From assembly GCA_036397095.1 (NCBI GenBank), contig DASWJQ010000129.1, forward strand, positions 1-21,683: DNA of 21,683 bases. The letters are read 5' to 3'. This DNA comes from DASWJQ01 sp036397095. Its GTDB lineage: Bacteria; Chloroflexota; Anaerolineae; Anaerolineales; E44-bin32. The translations under genes were made by a program, and so were the position numbers. Positions 7,465-14,784 of the stretch are shown in pieces (the stretch's first letter is position 1; each line of letters opens with the position of its first letter). The notes below the pieces were generated by a model. It saw nothing but the letters and a program-made list of their open reading frames with translations. It ran no database searches and was not told the origin of the DNA.

Positions 7465-8421
7465 ATGAGCTCGAGTTCGGGTCGCAAGGTCGCGGTTGTC
7501 GCCGTGGGCGGCAATTCGCTGATCAAATCCAAGGATCGCCAGACGATTCCCGATCAGTACGCTGCCGCCAGCGAGTCGATGGCCCACATTGCTGGCATGA
7601 TCGAGGCCGGCTGGAATGTGATTGTCACGCATGGCAACGGCCCGCAGGTCGGTTTCATTCTGCGCCGCTCGGAGCTGTCGGCCCACGAGCTGCATGCGGT
7701 TCCGCTCGACTACTGCGGCGCCGACACCCAAGGCGCCATCGGCTACATGTTCCAACGGGCGCTGCACAACGAGTTTCGCCAACGGGGCCTGGACAAGACG
7801 GCCGTGACGGTTATCACCCAGGTGCGTGTCGACCAGAATGACCCGGCCTTCCAGACCCCTTCGAAGCCGATTGGCTCGTTCATGGACGAAGCACTTGCCA
7901 AGAAACACGCCGACCAAGACGGCTGGCAGGTGGTCGAGGACGCCGGGCGCGGTTGGCGCCGTGTTGTTCCGTCGCCGCAGCCGATGGAGATTGTCGAGGC
8001 GCCGGCCATCAAGCGCCTGGTCGAGGCCGGCCTGGTCGTCATTTCGACGGGGGGCGGTGGCATCCCGGTCGTGCGTGATGAATCCGGGGCGTTGGCAGGA
8101 GTCGAAGCCGTTATCGACAAGGACTTCGCGTCGGCCCTGCTGGCCGCCAGCTTGAAAGCCGAACTGTTCGTGATTTCGACCGCCGTCGAGAAGGTGGCGC
8201 TCAACTTCAACAAACCGGATCAGAAGTGGCTCGACAGCCTGACCAGCGCCGAAGCCGAGGCTTACCTGGCTGAAGGCCAGTTTGCCAAGGGCAGCATGGG
8301 CCCCAAGATCCAGGCCGTGCTCAACTACTTGCGGGATGGCGGCAAACGGGCGATCATCACAGACCCGGAAAACATCGAACGGGCCATGCGTGGCGAGACG
8401 GGCACCGTCATCGTTCCCTGA
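7465..8421 (+). CDS. arcC: Carbamate kinase
   Basis: A 318-residue cytoplasmic kinase of the amino acid kinase fold. In catabolism it converts carbamoyl phosphate and ADP to ATP, CO2 and ammonia. Signatures in order are AVGGNSLI near residue 14, THGNGPQVG, DYCGADTQGAIGYM, QVRVDQNDPAFQ with the following KPIGSFM, STGGGGIPVV, DKDFASALLA and FAKGSMGPKIQA. These are the standard ArcC/YqeA motifs and the length is normal. It starts 15 bases after the YgeW-type gene with AAGGAAGG just upstream, so the two are almost certainly co-transcribed. No arginine deiminase gene is present, so its carbamoyl phosphate most likely comes from one or both carbamoyltransferases of this locus. It is the energy-conserving step of the proposed pathway. 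Confidence 0.94.
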   Translation: MSSSSGRKVAVVAVGGNSLIKSKDRQTIPDQYAAASESMAHIAGMIEAGWNVIVTHGNGPQVGFILRRSELSAHELHAVPLDYCGADTQGAIGYMFQRALHNEFRQRGLDKTAVTVITQVRVDQNDPAFQTPSKPIGSFMDEALAKKHADQDGWQVVEDAGRGWRRVVPSPQPMEIVEAPAIKRLVEAGLVVISTGGGGIPVVRDESGALAGVEAVIDKDFASALLAASLKAELFVISTAVEKVALNFNKPDQKWLDSLTSAEAEAYLAEGQFAKGSMGPKIQAVLNYLRDGGKRAIITDPENIERAMRGETGTVIVP

Positions 8422-8528
8422 ACCGAAGCAACCCCAAGGCAAAGGAGGTGGCTTGGCTCACCAACTTGGAATGGGACACATAGCAGCCAGTACGATAGGG
8501 TCACCGCGTATTGAAGGAGGAGTAAGAG
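8422..8528 (+). promoter_or_regulatory. Leader region before the binding-protein gene, with two strong Shine-Dalgarno sequences
   Basis: This 107-base gap holds AAAGGAGGTG at 8441-8450, an almost perfect anti-16S match, although the next annotated gene is far downstream. A TTG at 8453 would open a 32-codon frame ending at 8551 inside the binding-protein gene, a possible coupled leader peptide. A second site, AAGGAGGAG (8514-8522), serves the real ATG at 8529. CCAAG (8434-8438) can pair with CTTGG (8452-8456) around the first site. A TTGGAA (8466-8471)/TACGAT (8491-8496) pair has 19-base spacing and is a poor promoter candidate. Confidence 0.35.
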
Positions 8529-9749
8529 ATGTCAACCCACAAATTGCTTAAGTGGGTGGCGGGCGTCATGATCGTTGGGCTGGCGCTCTCGGCCTGCGGC
8601 ACTGCCGGGCCGGCGACAGCCGAGGTCGTTGGCGGCTTCGAAATCCCCTCTGTCGAAGAGGGCATGTTCAATGTCGGCATGGTCCTGATCGGCCCACACG
8701 ACGACGGCGGTTGGTCGCAGGCCCACTACGAGGGTCTGGAATACATCGAAGCCAATGTCCCCAATGTCCATACGGCCTACATCGAAAACGTCCCCGAAGG
8801 CACCGACTCGGAGCAAATCTTCCGCAGTCTGTCGCGCAAGGGGTTCGACCTGATCTTTGGGACCTCGTTTGGCTATATGGATCCGATGGAGACGGTTGCC
8901 GCCGAGTTCCCCGACACAATCTTCATCCACATCAGTGGCTTCAAGACCAACAATGAGAACTTTGGCAACCTGTTCGGCGCCATGGAAGATATGAAGTACC
9001 TGGCCGGCATGCTGGCCGGTGCCCGCGCCCAGATGGATGGCAACGAAACGTTGGGCTACATGGCGACCTTCCCTATCCCCGAGGAAATCCGGCTGGGCAA
9101 CGCTATCGCCCTCGGCATGCGCGAGTCGTGTCCCGAGTGCAAGATGGACATCCGCTGGATTAACACCTGGCACGATCCGATCATCGAAAAGGATGCGGCC
9201 GCCTCCTTGTTCGATGGCGGGGCACAGGTGGTGTTCACCGGCGCCGATACGCCAGCCGTGGCAGACGTCGCCCAGGAAAAGGGCAAGTGGGGCGTTACCT
9301 ATGACTGGTACGGCTCGTGCCACGTCGAGGCCTGTCTGACGGCTCCCTACTGGAATTGGGGACCGGTCTATGCTGACATCGCCCAGGGTGTGATTGATGG
9401 CAGCTACGAAGTTGGCTTCCATTACTTTGAAGCCGACACCGGCGGTCTGGGGCTGTACGGCTTCATGGAAGGTGAAGAGCTTACGCCCGGTTTGGCTGAG
9501 CTGCCGCCTGAAGTCATCCAGCAGGTTCGTGATCTGCTGGACCAGATGTTGGCCGGCGAATTCGATCGCTTCGACCTGTTCTCCGGACCAATCTATGACA
9601 ACCAGGGCAACCTGGTGATCGCCGAAGGCGAGCAGTTCGATTACGCCGACATCGACCAGTTCCCGCCCGGCGCGCCAGGGCTGGAGTGCGAATACTGCAT
9701 GTACTGGTGGGCGGAAGGCGTTACGGCCGAACTGCCAGCGCTCGAATAA
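8529..9749 (+). CDS. BMP-family ABC transporter substrate-binding lipoprotein (purine/nucleoside type)
   Basis: A 406-residue secreted lipoprotein. The N-terminus has Lys5/Lys8, a hydrophobic stretch and the lipobox L20-S21-A22-C23, so it should be anchored by Cys23 outside the membrane. The mature part is a Bmp/Med-type periplasmic-binding fold: FNVGMVLIGPHDDGGWSQAHYEG, then DLIFGTSFGYMD, FGNLFGAMEDMKYLAGMLAG and VVFTGADTPAVADVAQ. Family members bind nucleosides or related ligands, and the ATPase and two permeases follow directly, forming a complete importer. In this locus a purine base or nucleoside, possibly urate, is the likely ligand. Six further cysteines form close pairs (Cys201/204, 264/269, 387/390), unusual for this family and perhaps disulfides. 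AAGGAGGAG ends 6 bases before the ATG. Confidence 0.92.
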   Translation: MSTHKLLKWVAGVMIVGLALSACGTAGPATAEVVGGFEIPSVEEGMFNVGMVLIGPHDDGGWSQAHYEGLEYIEANVPNVHTAYIENVPEGTDSEQIFRSLSRKGFDLIFGTSFGYMDPMETVAAEFPDTIFIHISGFKTNNENFGNLFGAMEDMKYLAGMLAGARAQMDGNETLGYMATFPIPEEIRLGNAIALGMRESCPECKMDIRWINTWHDPIIEKDAAASLFDGGAQVVFTGADTPAVADVAQEKGKWGVTYDWYGSCHVEACLTAPYWNWGPVYADIAQGVIDGSYEVGFHYFEADTGGLGLYGFMEGEELTPGLAELPPEVIQQVRDLLDQMLAGEFDRFDLFSGPIYDNQGNLVIAEGEQFDYADIDQFPPGAPGLECEYCMYWWAEGVTAELPALE

Positions 9750-9766
9750 CCTGACGCAGCATCCAT

Positions 9767-9805
9767 GCGCCGTGCCCGCGCCCGATCCGGGCGCCGGCAC
9801 GGTGC
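9767..9805 (+). other. Very strong intercistronic hairpin after the binding-protein gene
   Basis: Bases 9767-9784 pair with 9788-9805 in an 18-position stem: 17 pairs (one G-T) and one C-C mismatch (9777/9795), with a 3-base loop. No T-run follows, so it is not a standard intrinsic terminator. Placed between a binding-protein gene and its ATPase gene, it fits a 3'-protecting or attenuating element that keeps the binding protein at higher level than the membrane parts. It overlaps the upstream ATG at 9765, arguing against that start for the ATPase. Confidence 0.65.
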
Positions 9806-9827
9806 TGGGTGCGCTGCCCGGAGCGTG

Positions 9828-11399
9828 ATGGACCAACCACCGCTCGCCGTTGCCATGCATGGCATCAGCAAACGCTTCCCCGGCGTGATCGCCAACGATC
9901 AGGTCGATTTTGAGCTGCGGCATGGAGAAATCCATGCGCTGCTAGGGGAGAACGGCGCCGGCAAGAGCACGCTGATGAACATTCTGACTGGCCTGTACCG
10001 GCCGGATCAAGGGTCGCTGACGGTCAACGGCAAGCTCGTGGAATTCCGCTCGCCGCGTGATGCCATTCAGCATGGCATCGGCATGGTCCACCAGCACTTC
10101 ATGTTGGTGCCGACCCAGACCGTGACCGAGAACATCTTGCTCGGTCTGGCAGAACCGCGCTTCCATCTGGACTTATCGCGTTATCACACGATCATTGCCG
10201 AATTGGGAGAACGATTCGGTTTGCAGGTCGACCCGCGGGCCCGCATCTGGCAGCTGTCGGTTGGCGAGCAGCAGCGGGTAGAGATCCTTAAGATGCTGTA
10301 CCGCGGGGCCCAGGTTCTGATCCTGGACGAGCCGACGGCCGTGCTGGCGCCAACCGAAATCGATGATTTGTTCGACACGCTGCGTTCGATGGTGGCCGGC
10401 GGCAAATCGATTGTCTTCATCTCCCACAAGCTGGATGAAGTGGGGGCGGTCGCCGACCGAATCACCGTCTTGCGCAAGGGCAAGGCTACGGCGGCCGGGC
10501 TGGCGGCGGACAGCGTTGACAAGGCCGAGCTGGCCCGGTTGATGGTGGGACGCGAGGTGCTGTTCCGCCTGGACAAGGCGCCGGCCAAACCAGGCGAGGT
10601 CGTGCTGCGGGTACAAGGTGTCGAGGCCCAGAACGATAAAGGTCTGCCGGCGCTGCGGGGTGTCGACCTGCAGGTGCGCGCCGGCGAAATCGTTGGGCTG
10701 GCCGGTGTTGCCGGCAACGGTCAGGCCGAACTGGCCGAGGCCATCAGCGGGCAGCGTCCGATCAGCGCCGGCCAGGTGGAGATGTTTGGTGAAGCACTGG
10801 TGACGCCAGGCCGGAGTCGATTGCGTCCGTCACAGCGCATCCGCCGGCTGATCGAGGCTGGTGTGTCGCACGTGCCCGAGGACCGCACCCACGTCGGTAC
10901 GGCGCCCAATCTGAGTTTGACCGACAACGTCATCATGAAGGAGTACCGACTGGCGCCCATCGCCAGAGGCCTGTCGATCGACCCGCGGGCCGCCGACGAC
11001 CATGCCCGCGATCTGCGCCAATCCTTCGACATTATGGCCCCCTCGATCAAGACCCCGGCCCGGATGTTGTCCGGCGGCAATTTGCAGCGCTTGATCCTGG
11101 CCCGCGAGATCTCAGGAAAGCCGGCCCTGATGGTGGCAGTGCAGCCGACGCGCGGCCTGGACGTCGGCGCCATCGAGTCCGTCCAGCACTTGCTGCTCGA
11201 GCAGCGGGACCGCGGCGCAGGGGTGCTCCTCATCTCAGAGGAGCTCGAGGAACTCATTTCGCTGTCAGACCGGCTGTACGTCATCCACGGCGGCAGGATC
11301 ATGGGCGAATTGACCGAGCCGGACCCCGATCCCGAACGCATCGGCCTGATGATGACTGGCACACCCCAGTCTGAACTGCCGCCGGCCGACGAGCCATGA
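9828..11399 (+). CDS. ABC transporter ATPase with two nucleotide-binding domains (BMP/nucleoside importer)
   Basis: A 523-residue fused ATPase of the RbsA/YufO class that powers import with the two following permeases. Domain 1 has Walker A GENGAGKST at 40-48, signature LSVGEQQRVEI and Walker B VLILDEPTAVLAP. Domain 2 has the degenerate Walker A GVAGNGQAEL, the EDRTHVG segment, signature LSGGNLQRL and VAVQPTRGLDVG in place of a full Walker B, as usual for the second half of this class. The ATG at 9828 follows GGAG at 9820-9823. The alternative ATG at 9765 would add 21 Arg/Ala-rich residues encoded by the intercistronic hairpin. The stop overlaps the next start (ATGA at 11396-11399), indicating translational coupling. 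Confidence 0.92.
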   Translation: MDQPPLAVAMHGISKRFPGVIANDQVDFELRHGEIHALLGENGAGKSTLMNILTGLYRPDQGSLTVNGKLVEFRSPRDAIQHGIGMVHQHFMLVPTQTVTENILLGLAEPRFHLDLSRYHTIIAELGERFGLQVDPRARIWQLSVGEQQRVEILKMLYRGAQVLILDEPTAVLAPTEIDDLFDTLRSMVAGGKSIVFISHKLDEVGAVADRITVLRKGKATAAGLAADSVDKAELARLMVGREVLFRLDKAPAKPGEVVLRVQGVEAQNDKGLPALRGVDLQVRAGEIVGLAGVAGNGQAELAEAISGQRPISAGQVEMFGEALVTPGRSRLRPSQRIRRLIEAGVSHVPEDRTHVGTAPNLSLTDNVIMKEYRLAPIARGLSIDPRAADDHARDLRQSFDIMAPSIKTPARMLSGGNLQRLILAREISGKPALMVAVQPTRGLDVGAIESVQHLLLEQRDRGAGVLLISEELEELISLSDRLYVIHGGRIMGELTEPDPDPERIGLMMTGTPQSELPPADEP

Positions 11400-12523
11400 C
11401 CAGCGCCGCTTCCGAACCGCGCCGGTTCCGCTCCCCTTGGCAGCTTCGGCTCGAAGCCCGCCTTGAGCAGCCCGCCTGGCTCAATCTGGCAGTCTCGTTG
11501 GGCGCCGTGGCCGTTGCCCTGGTGATTGGCGGGATCATCCTCGCCGTCGTCGGCGGCGATCCGCTGCGGGCCTATGGCTTCATGCTGCGAGCTTCGTTCG
11601 GCAATCCCGGTGTCCTATCCGACACGCTAACCAAGGCGACCCCGCTCATCCTGGTCAGCCTGGCAGCGGTTGTCGCCTTTCGCATGCGCCTGTGGAATAT
11701 TGGTGCCGAGGGCCAATTCTTCATGGGCGCATTTGGCGCCAGTGCAGTCGTGCTGACGCCGCTTCTCCCCGAAGGCACGTCAGCCTGGATCACGCTGCCG
11801 GCGATGGCCCTGGCTGGCATTGCCGCCGGCGCAGTTTGGGGCTTTATCCCCGGCTGGCTCAAAGCTCGCTTCGGGGTCAACGAGATCATTTCCACACTGA
11901 TGATGAACTACATTGCCGTCTCGTGGAACAATTTCTTCATTTTCGCCGTGTGGAGCGAAGGTGGATTCCAGATGAGCCCCCAGTTTCCACGTGAAGCCTG
12001 GCTGCCGCGTCTGACCGACCTGGGCGCTAGTGTGCCCGCGTTCCGCGGCTTGACAACGCATCTGGGTTTGGCCTTCGGCGTGGTTGCCGCCGGGCTGGTC
12101 GCCTGGATCCTGTACCGCAGCCGCTGGGGGTACGAAATTCGTCTGCTGGGTGACAACCCGCGGGCTGGACGATATGCCGGCATCAGCATCACCCGCAACA
12201 CGATCCTGGTCCTGATGCTCTCCGGCGGCTTGGCCGGATTGGCCGGCATGTCGGAAATCAGCGGGGTTGTCCACCGGCTGCAGGGCGCCATATCCCCCGG
12301 CTATGGTTTCACCGGAATCATCATCGCCTGGCTGGCCAAGCTTAATCCGTTGATTGTTGTGCCGGTGTCGGTGATCTTCGGCGCGTTGATCCTGGCGGGC
12401 CGCGAGATCCAACCGTCGGGTCTGCCGATGCTGATCCAGGGCATCATCCTGGTTTGCCTTATTGCCAGCGACTTCTTGCTGCGCTACCGGCCGCGGTTGG
12501 TGCGCCGGGCGGTGGAGGCCTGA
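11396..12523 (+). CDS. ABC transporter permease 1 (BMP/nucleoside importer, YufP-like)
   Basis: A 375-residue inner-membrane permease of the branched-chain/ribose superfamily. After about 30 cytoplasmic residues come hydrophobic segments: LAVSLGAVAVALVIGGIILAVV begins near residue 30, others follow near 75-95, 110-150, 210-235 and 260-340. The segments RMRLWNIGAEGQFFMGAFGA and LNPLIVVPVSVIFGALILAG are typical of nucleoside-type BMP permeases; the first is the conserved xNIGxEGQ loop that contacts the ATPase. The start overlaps the ATPase stop. With its partner it should form the heterodimeric channel. The gene order binding protein, ATPase, permease, permease matches the nucleoside importers of Firmicutes such as the guanosine system NupNOPQ. 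The ligand cannot be read from this protein alone. Confidence 0.9.
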   Translation: MTSAASEPRRFRSPWQLRLEARLEQPAWLNLAVSLGAVAVALVIGGIILAVVGGDPLRAYGFMLRASFGNPGVLSDTLTKATPLILVSLAAVVAFRMRLWNIGAEGQFFMGAFGASAVVLTPLLPEGTSAWITLPAMALAGIAAGAVWGFIPGWLKARFGVNEIISTLMMNYIAVSWNNFFIFAVWSEGGFQMSPQFPREAWLPRLTDLGASVPAFRGLTTHLGLAFGVVAAGLVAWILYRSRWGYEIRLLGDNPRAGRYAGISITRNTILVLMLSGGLAGLAGMSEISGVVHRLQGAISPGYGFTGIIIAWLAKLNPLIVVPVSVIFGALILAGREIQPSGLPMLIQGIILVCLIASDFLLRYRPRLVRRAVEA

Positions 12524-12525
12524 CG

Positions 12526-13494
12526 ATGGACGCCATCACCATCCTGCACGCCGGCGTCGCTTCGGGCACGGTGCTCCTGTTCGCCACGCTGGGTGAGATT
12601 CTGGCGGAACGCTCGGGGGTGCTCAACCTCGGCCTGGAAGGCATGATGCTGATCGGCGCCATGAGCGCCTTCAGCACCGCCCTGGCGACCGGCAATCCGT
12701 GGCTCGGTGTGCTGGTCGCCATGCTGGTAGCGGGCGTGCTAAGCCAAGTCCATGGAGTGATCGCCATTCAGTTCCAGGCCGATCAGGTGGTCAGTGGGTT
12801 GGCCCTGACCTTCCTCGGCACCGGGCTTAGCCTGGTCTTTGGCGAGGGCCTGAGCCGGGCCGGCGCCGTGTCGCTGCTGCCGACCTACAGCCTGCCGGGT
12901 CTGTCGGCCATCCCTCTGCTCGGCCCCATTCTGTTCGAGGACCAGTCGATCATGGTCTACCTCGGCTACTTGCTGGTGCCGGCAATGTGGTACTTCATTT
13001 ACCGCACCCGCCCCGGCCTCCACTTGCGGGCCGTGGGCGAATTCCCGGCGGCAGCCGATGCACTCGGCATCCAAGTGGCCCGCTTGCGCTATCTGTACGT
13101 CTTCATTGGAGGAATGTTCGCCGGGCTGTCGGGTGCCACCATCAGCCTGGCGGTTTCGCCCGGCTGGTTCAGCCAGTTGACCACGTCGGGTCAGGGCTGG
13201 ATTGCCATCGGCCTGGTGATCTTCGCCCAATGGGACCCGATCCGTGCGGCGGCCGGCTCGTATGCCTTCGGCGCACTGCGCCGGATGATCCTTGATATTC
13301 AAGGCCCAACCACCTTGCTCGGCCTGCGCAATCCGTTCTTCTACAATCCGTACTGGGGCTTCTTTCTGCAGATGCTGCCTTATGCCTTCACCATTATCGT
13401 GCTGGTGATTGGCTCACGCGAAGCGTTCCGCAAGCGCTTGGGTGCACCGGCGGCGTTGGGATTGCCCTACATCCGCGGCGAGCGTGGTCTGTAA
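12526..13494 (+). CDS. ABC transporter permease 2 (BMP/nucleoside importer, YufQ-like)
   Basis: A 322-residue inner-membrane permease, the partner of permease 1. The N-terminus, AGVASGTVLLFATLGEILAERSGVLNLGLEGMMLIGA, holds the first membrane segment and the GVLNLGLEGMM loop that is the hallmark of the second permease in these importers. Further membrane segments lie near residues 60-110, 130-165, 190-215 and 285-305. The ATG at 12526 is chosen because GGAGG at 12514-12518 sits 7 bases before it and the residues from there match the family N-terminus. A longer in-frame start at 12454 would overlap the previous permease by 70 bases. The TAA stop is directly followed by the ATG of the next gene, so transporter and PLP enzyme share one transcript. 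Confidence 0.91.
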   Translation: MDAITILHAGVASGTVLLFATLGEILAERSGVLNLGLEGMMLIGAMSAFSTALATGNPWLGVLVAMLVAGVLSQVHGVIAIQFQADQVVSGLALTFLGTGLSLVFGEGLSRAGAVSLLPTYSLPGLSAIPLLGPILFEDQSIMVYLGYLLVPAMWYFIYRTRPGLHLRAVGEFPAAADALGIQVARLRYLYVFIGGMFAGLSGATISLAVSPGWFSQLTTSGQGWIAIGLVIFAQWDPIRAAAGSYAFGALRRMILDIQGPTTLLGLRNPFFYNPYWGFFLQMLPYAFTIIVLVIGSREAFRKRLGAPAALGLPYIRGERGL

Positions 13495-14766
13495 ATGAGC
13501 CAGTTTGCTGGCTACCGCTGCGCACGCTGCGGCCAGACCTACGGTCCGGACGAGCAGTTCTATGTGTGCCCGAATTGCGGCGCCAATCTCGATGTCATTC
13601 TCGACGTCGAATGGATTGCTGCGGCCAGCTCGCCGGCGACGATCGGCCAAAGCCCGGATTTCAGCATTTGGCGCTACCTGCCGCTGCTGCCGGTGGACGA
13701 TCCGGGCCACCACGGCACCCCGCTGCGGTCGGTCGGCTGGACTCCGCTATATGGCGCGCCCCGATTGCGCCAGGCCCTTGGGCTCGACAGGCTGTGGGTC
13801 AAGGACGACGGCCGCAATCCGACGGCTTCGTTCAAGGACCGGGCGTCGGCGGTGGTCGTGGCCCGGGCGCAGGCGTTGGGCGTTGAGCGGGTAGTGACCG
13901 CCTCGACTGGCAATGCCGGTGCGGCCCTGGCTGGCATGGCGGCCGCGGCCGGGATGCCGTCCGTTATCTTCGCCCCCAAGACGGCGCCGCCGGCCAAGGT
14001 AGCCCAGCTGATGATCTACGGGGCCGACGTTTACCTGGTGGAAGGCAATTACGATCAGGCCTTTGACCTTACGATTGAAGCCGCCCAGACCTACGGCTGG
14101 TATTGCCGCAACACGGGCTACAATCCATTCACGGCCGAAGGCAAGAAGACGGCCGCTTTCGAGATCTGTGAACAGCTGACGCTAGCCGAGTCCGGCAAGC
14201 TGGCGGATGGCGAACGCTGGCTGGCGCCAGACGCCATTTTCGTTTCCGTTGGGGACGGCAACATCATCAGCGGGTTGGCCAAGGGGTTCCAGGATCTGCT
14301 CGACCTGGGCTGGATCGAGGCGGCCCCCAGGCTGTACGGTGTTCAGTCCGAGGGCTCGGCCGCCATCTACAATGCCTACCAACGCGGTGTCGATGAGATC
14401 GAGCCGGTCTCGGCCACGACCCTGGCCGACAGCATCTCGGTCGACTTTCCGCGCGACGGTTGGCGGGCGCTGCAGGCGGCGCGCAACTCAGGCGGCGCCT
14501 ATCTGCAGGTGAGCGACCAGGATATCCTCGAGGCCATCAGCCACCTGGCGCTGACGGCCGGGGTGTTTGCCGAGCCGGCCGGGGCGGCCGCTCACGCCGG
14601 ATTGCGTCAGGCGGCCGCCAAGGAGATGCTGGGGCCTGATGAGCGAGTCGTGCTGCTCAACACCGGCAACGGAATCAAGGACGTGGCCTCGGCGATGAAG
14701 GCGGCCGGTGAACCTACCGTCATCGAGCCGACACTGGCTGCTTTGGCCGCCGTAATGGAAGCGTAG
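13495..14766 (+). CDS. Zinc-ribbon threonine-synthase-like PLP enzyme (fold type II)
   Basis: A 423-residue PLP enzyme. Residues 7-30 form a zinc ribbon with Cys9, Cys12, Cys25 and Cys28. The catalytic domain has NPTASFKDRAS with Lys114 as the expected PLP lysine, then TASTGNAGAALAG and a phosphate-binding SVGDGNIISG. The C-terminus ends with LLNTGNGIKD. This is the layout of zinc-ribbon threonine synthases (ThrC). It is the first gene after the importer (TAAATG, no gap) and no homoserine gene is nearby. In anaerobic purine clusters the fold-type-II lyase YgeX splits 2,3-diaminopropionate to pyruvate and ammonia; a comparable elimination on an amino acid formed from the purine ring is a reasonable inference. 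A housekeeping threonine synthase cannot be ruled out. General class sure, substrate not. Confidence 0.82.
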   Translation: MSQFAGYRCARCGQTYGPDEQFYVCPNCGANLDVILDVEWIAAASSPATIGQSPDFSIWRYLPLLPVDDPGHHGTPLRSVGWTPLYGAPRLRQALGLDRLWVKDDGRNPTASFKDRASAVVVARAQALGVERVVTASTGNAGAALAGMAAAAGMPSVIFAPKTAPPAKVAQLMIYGADVYLVEGNYDQAFDLTIEAAQTYGWYCRNTGYNPFTAEGKKTAAFEICEQLTLAESGKLADGERWLAPDAIFVSVGDGNIISGLAKGFQDLLDLGWIEAAPRLYGVQSEGSAAIYNAYQRGVDEIEPVSATTLADSISVDFPRDGWRALQAARNSGGAYLQVSDQDILEAISHLALTAGVFAEPAGAAAHAGLRQAAAKEMLGPDERVVLLNTGNGIKDVASAMKAAGEPTVIEPTLAALAAVMEA

Positions 14767-14784
14767 GACGGGGTAGCGGATCCA

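Noticed and set aside
9765..9827. Longer start (ATG at 9765) for the ABC ATPase
   Set aside because: The extra residues are an Arg/Ala-rich translation of the intercistronic hairpin; the ATG at 9828 has a ribosome site and a normal N-terminus.
8532..9935. 467-codon open frame on the minus strand opposite the binding-protein gene
   Set aside because: It is the antisense shadow of a GC-rich gene; no family motifs are visible and the plus-strand gene has a lipobox, a good ribosome site and family motifs.
12454..12525. Longer start for permease 2
   Set aside because: It overlaps permease 1, while ATG 12526 has GGAGG at 7 bases and the family N-terminus.
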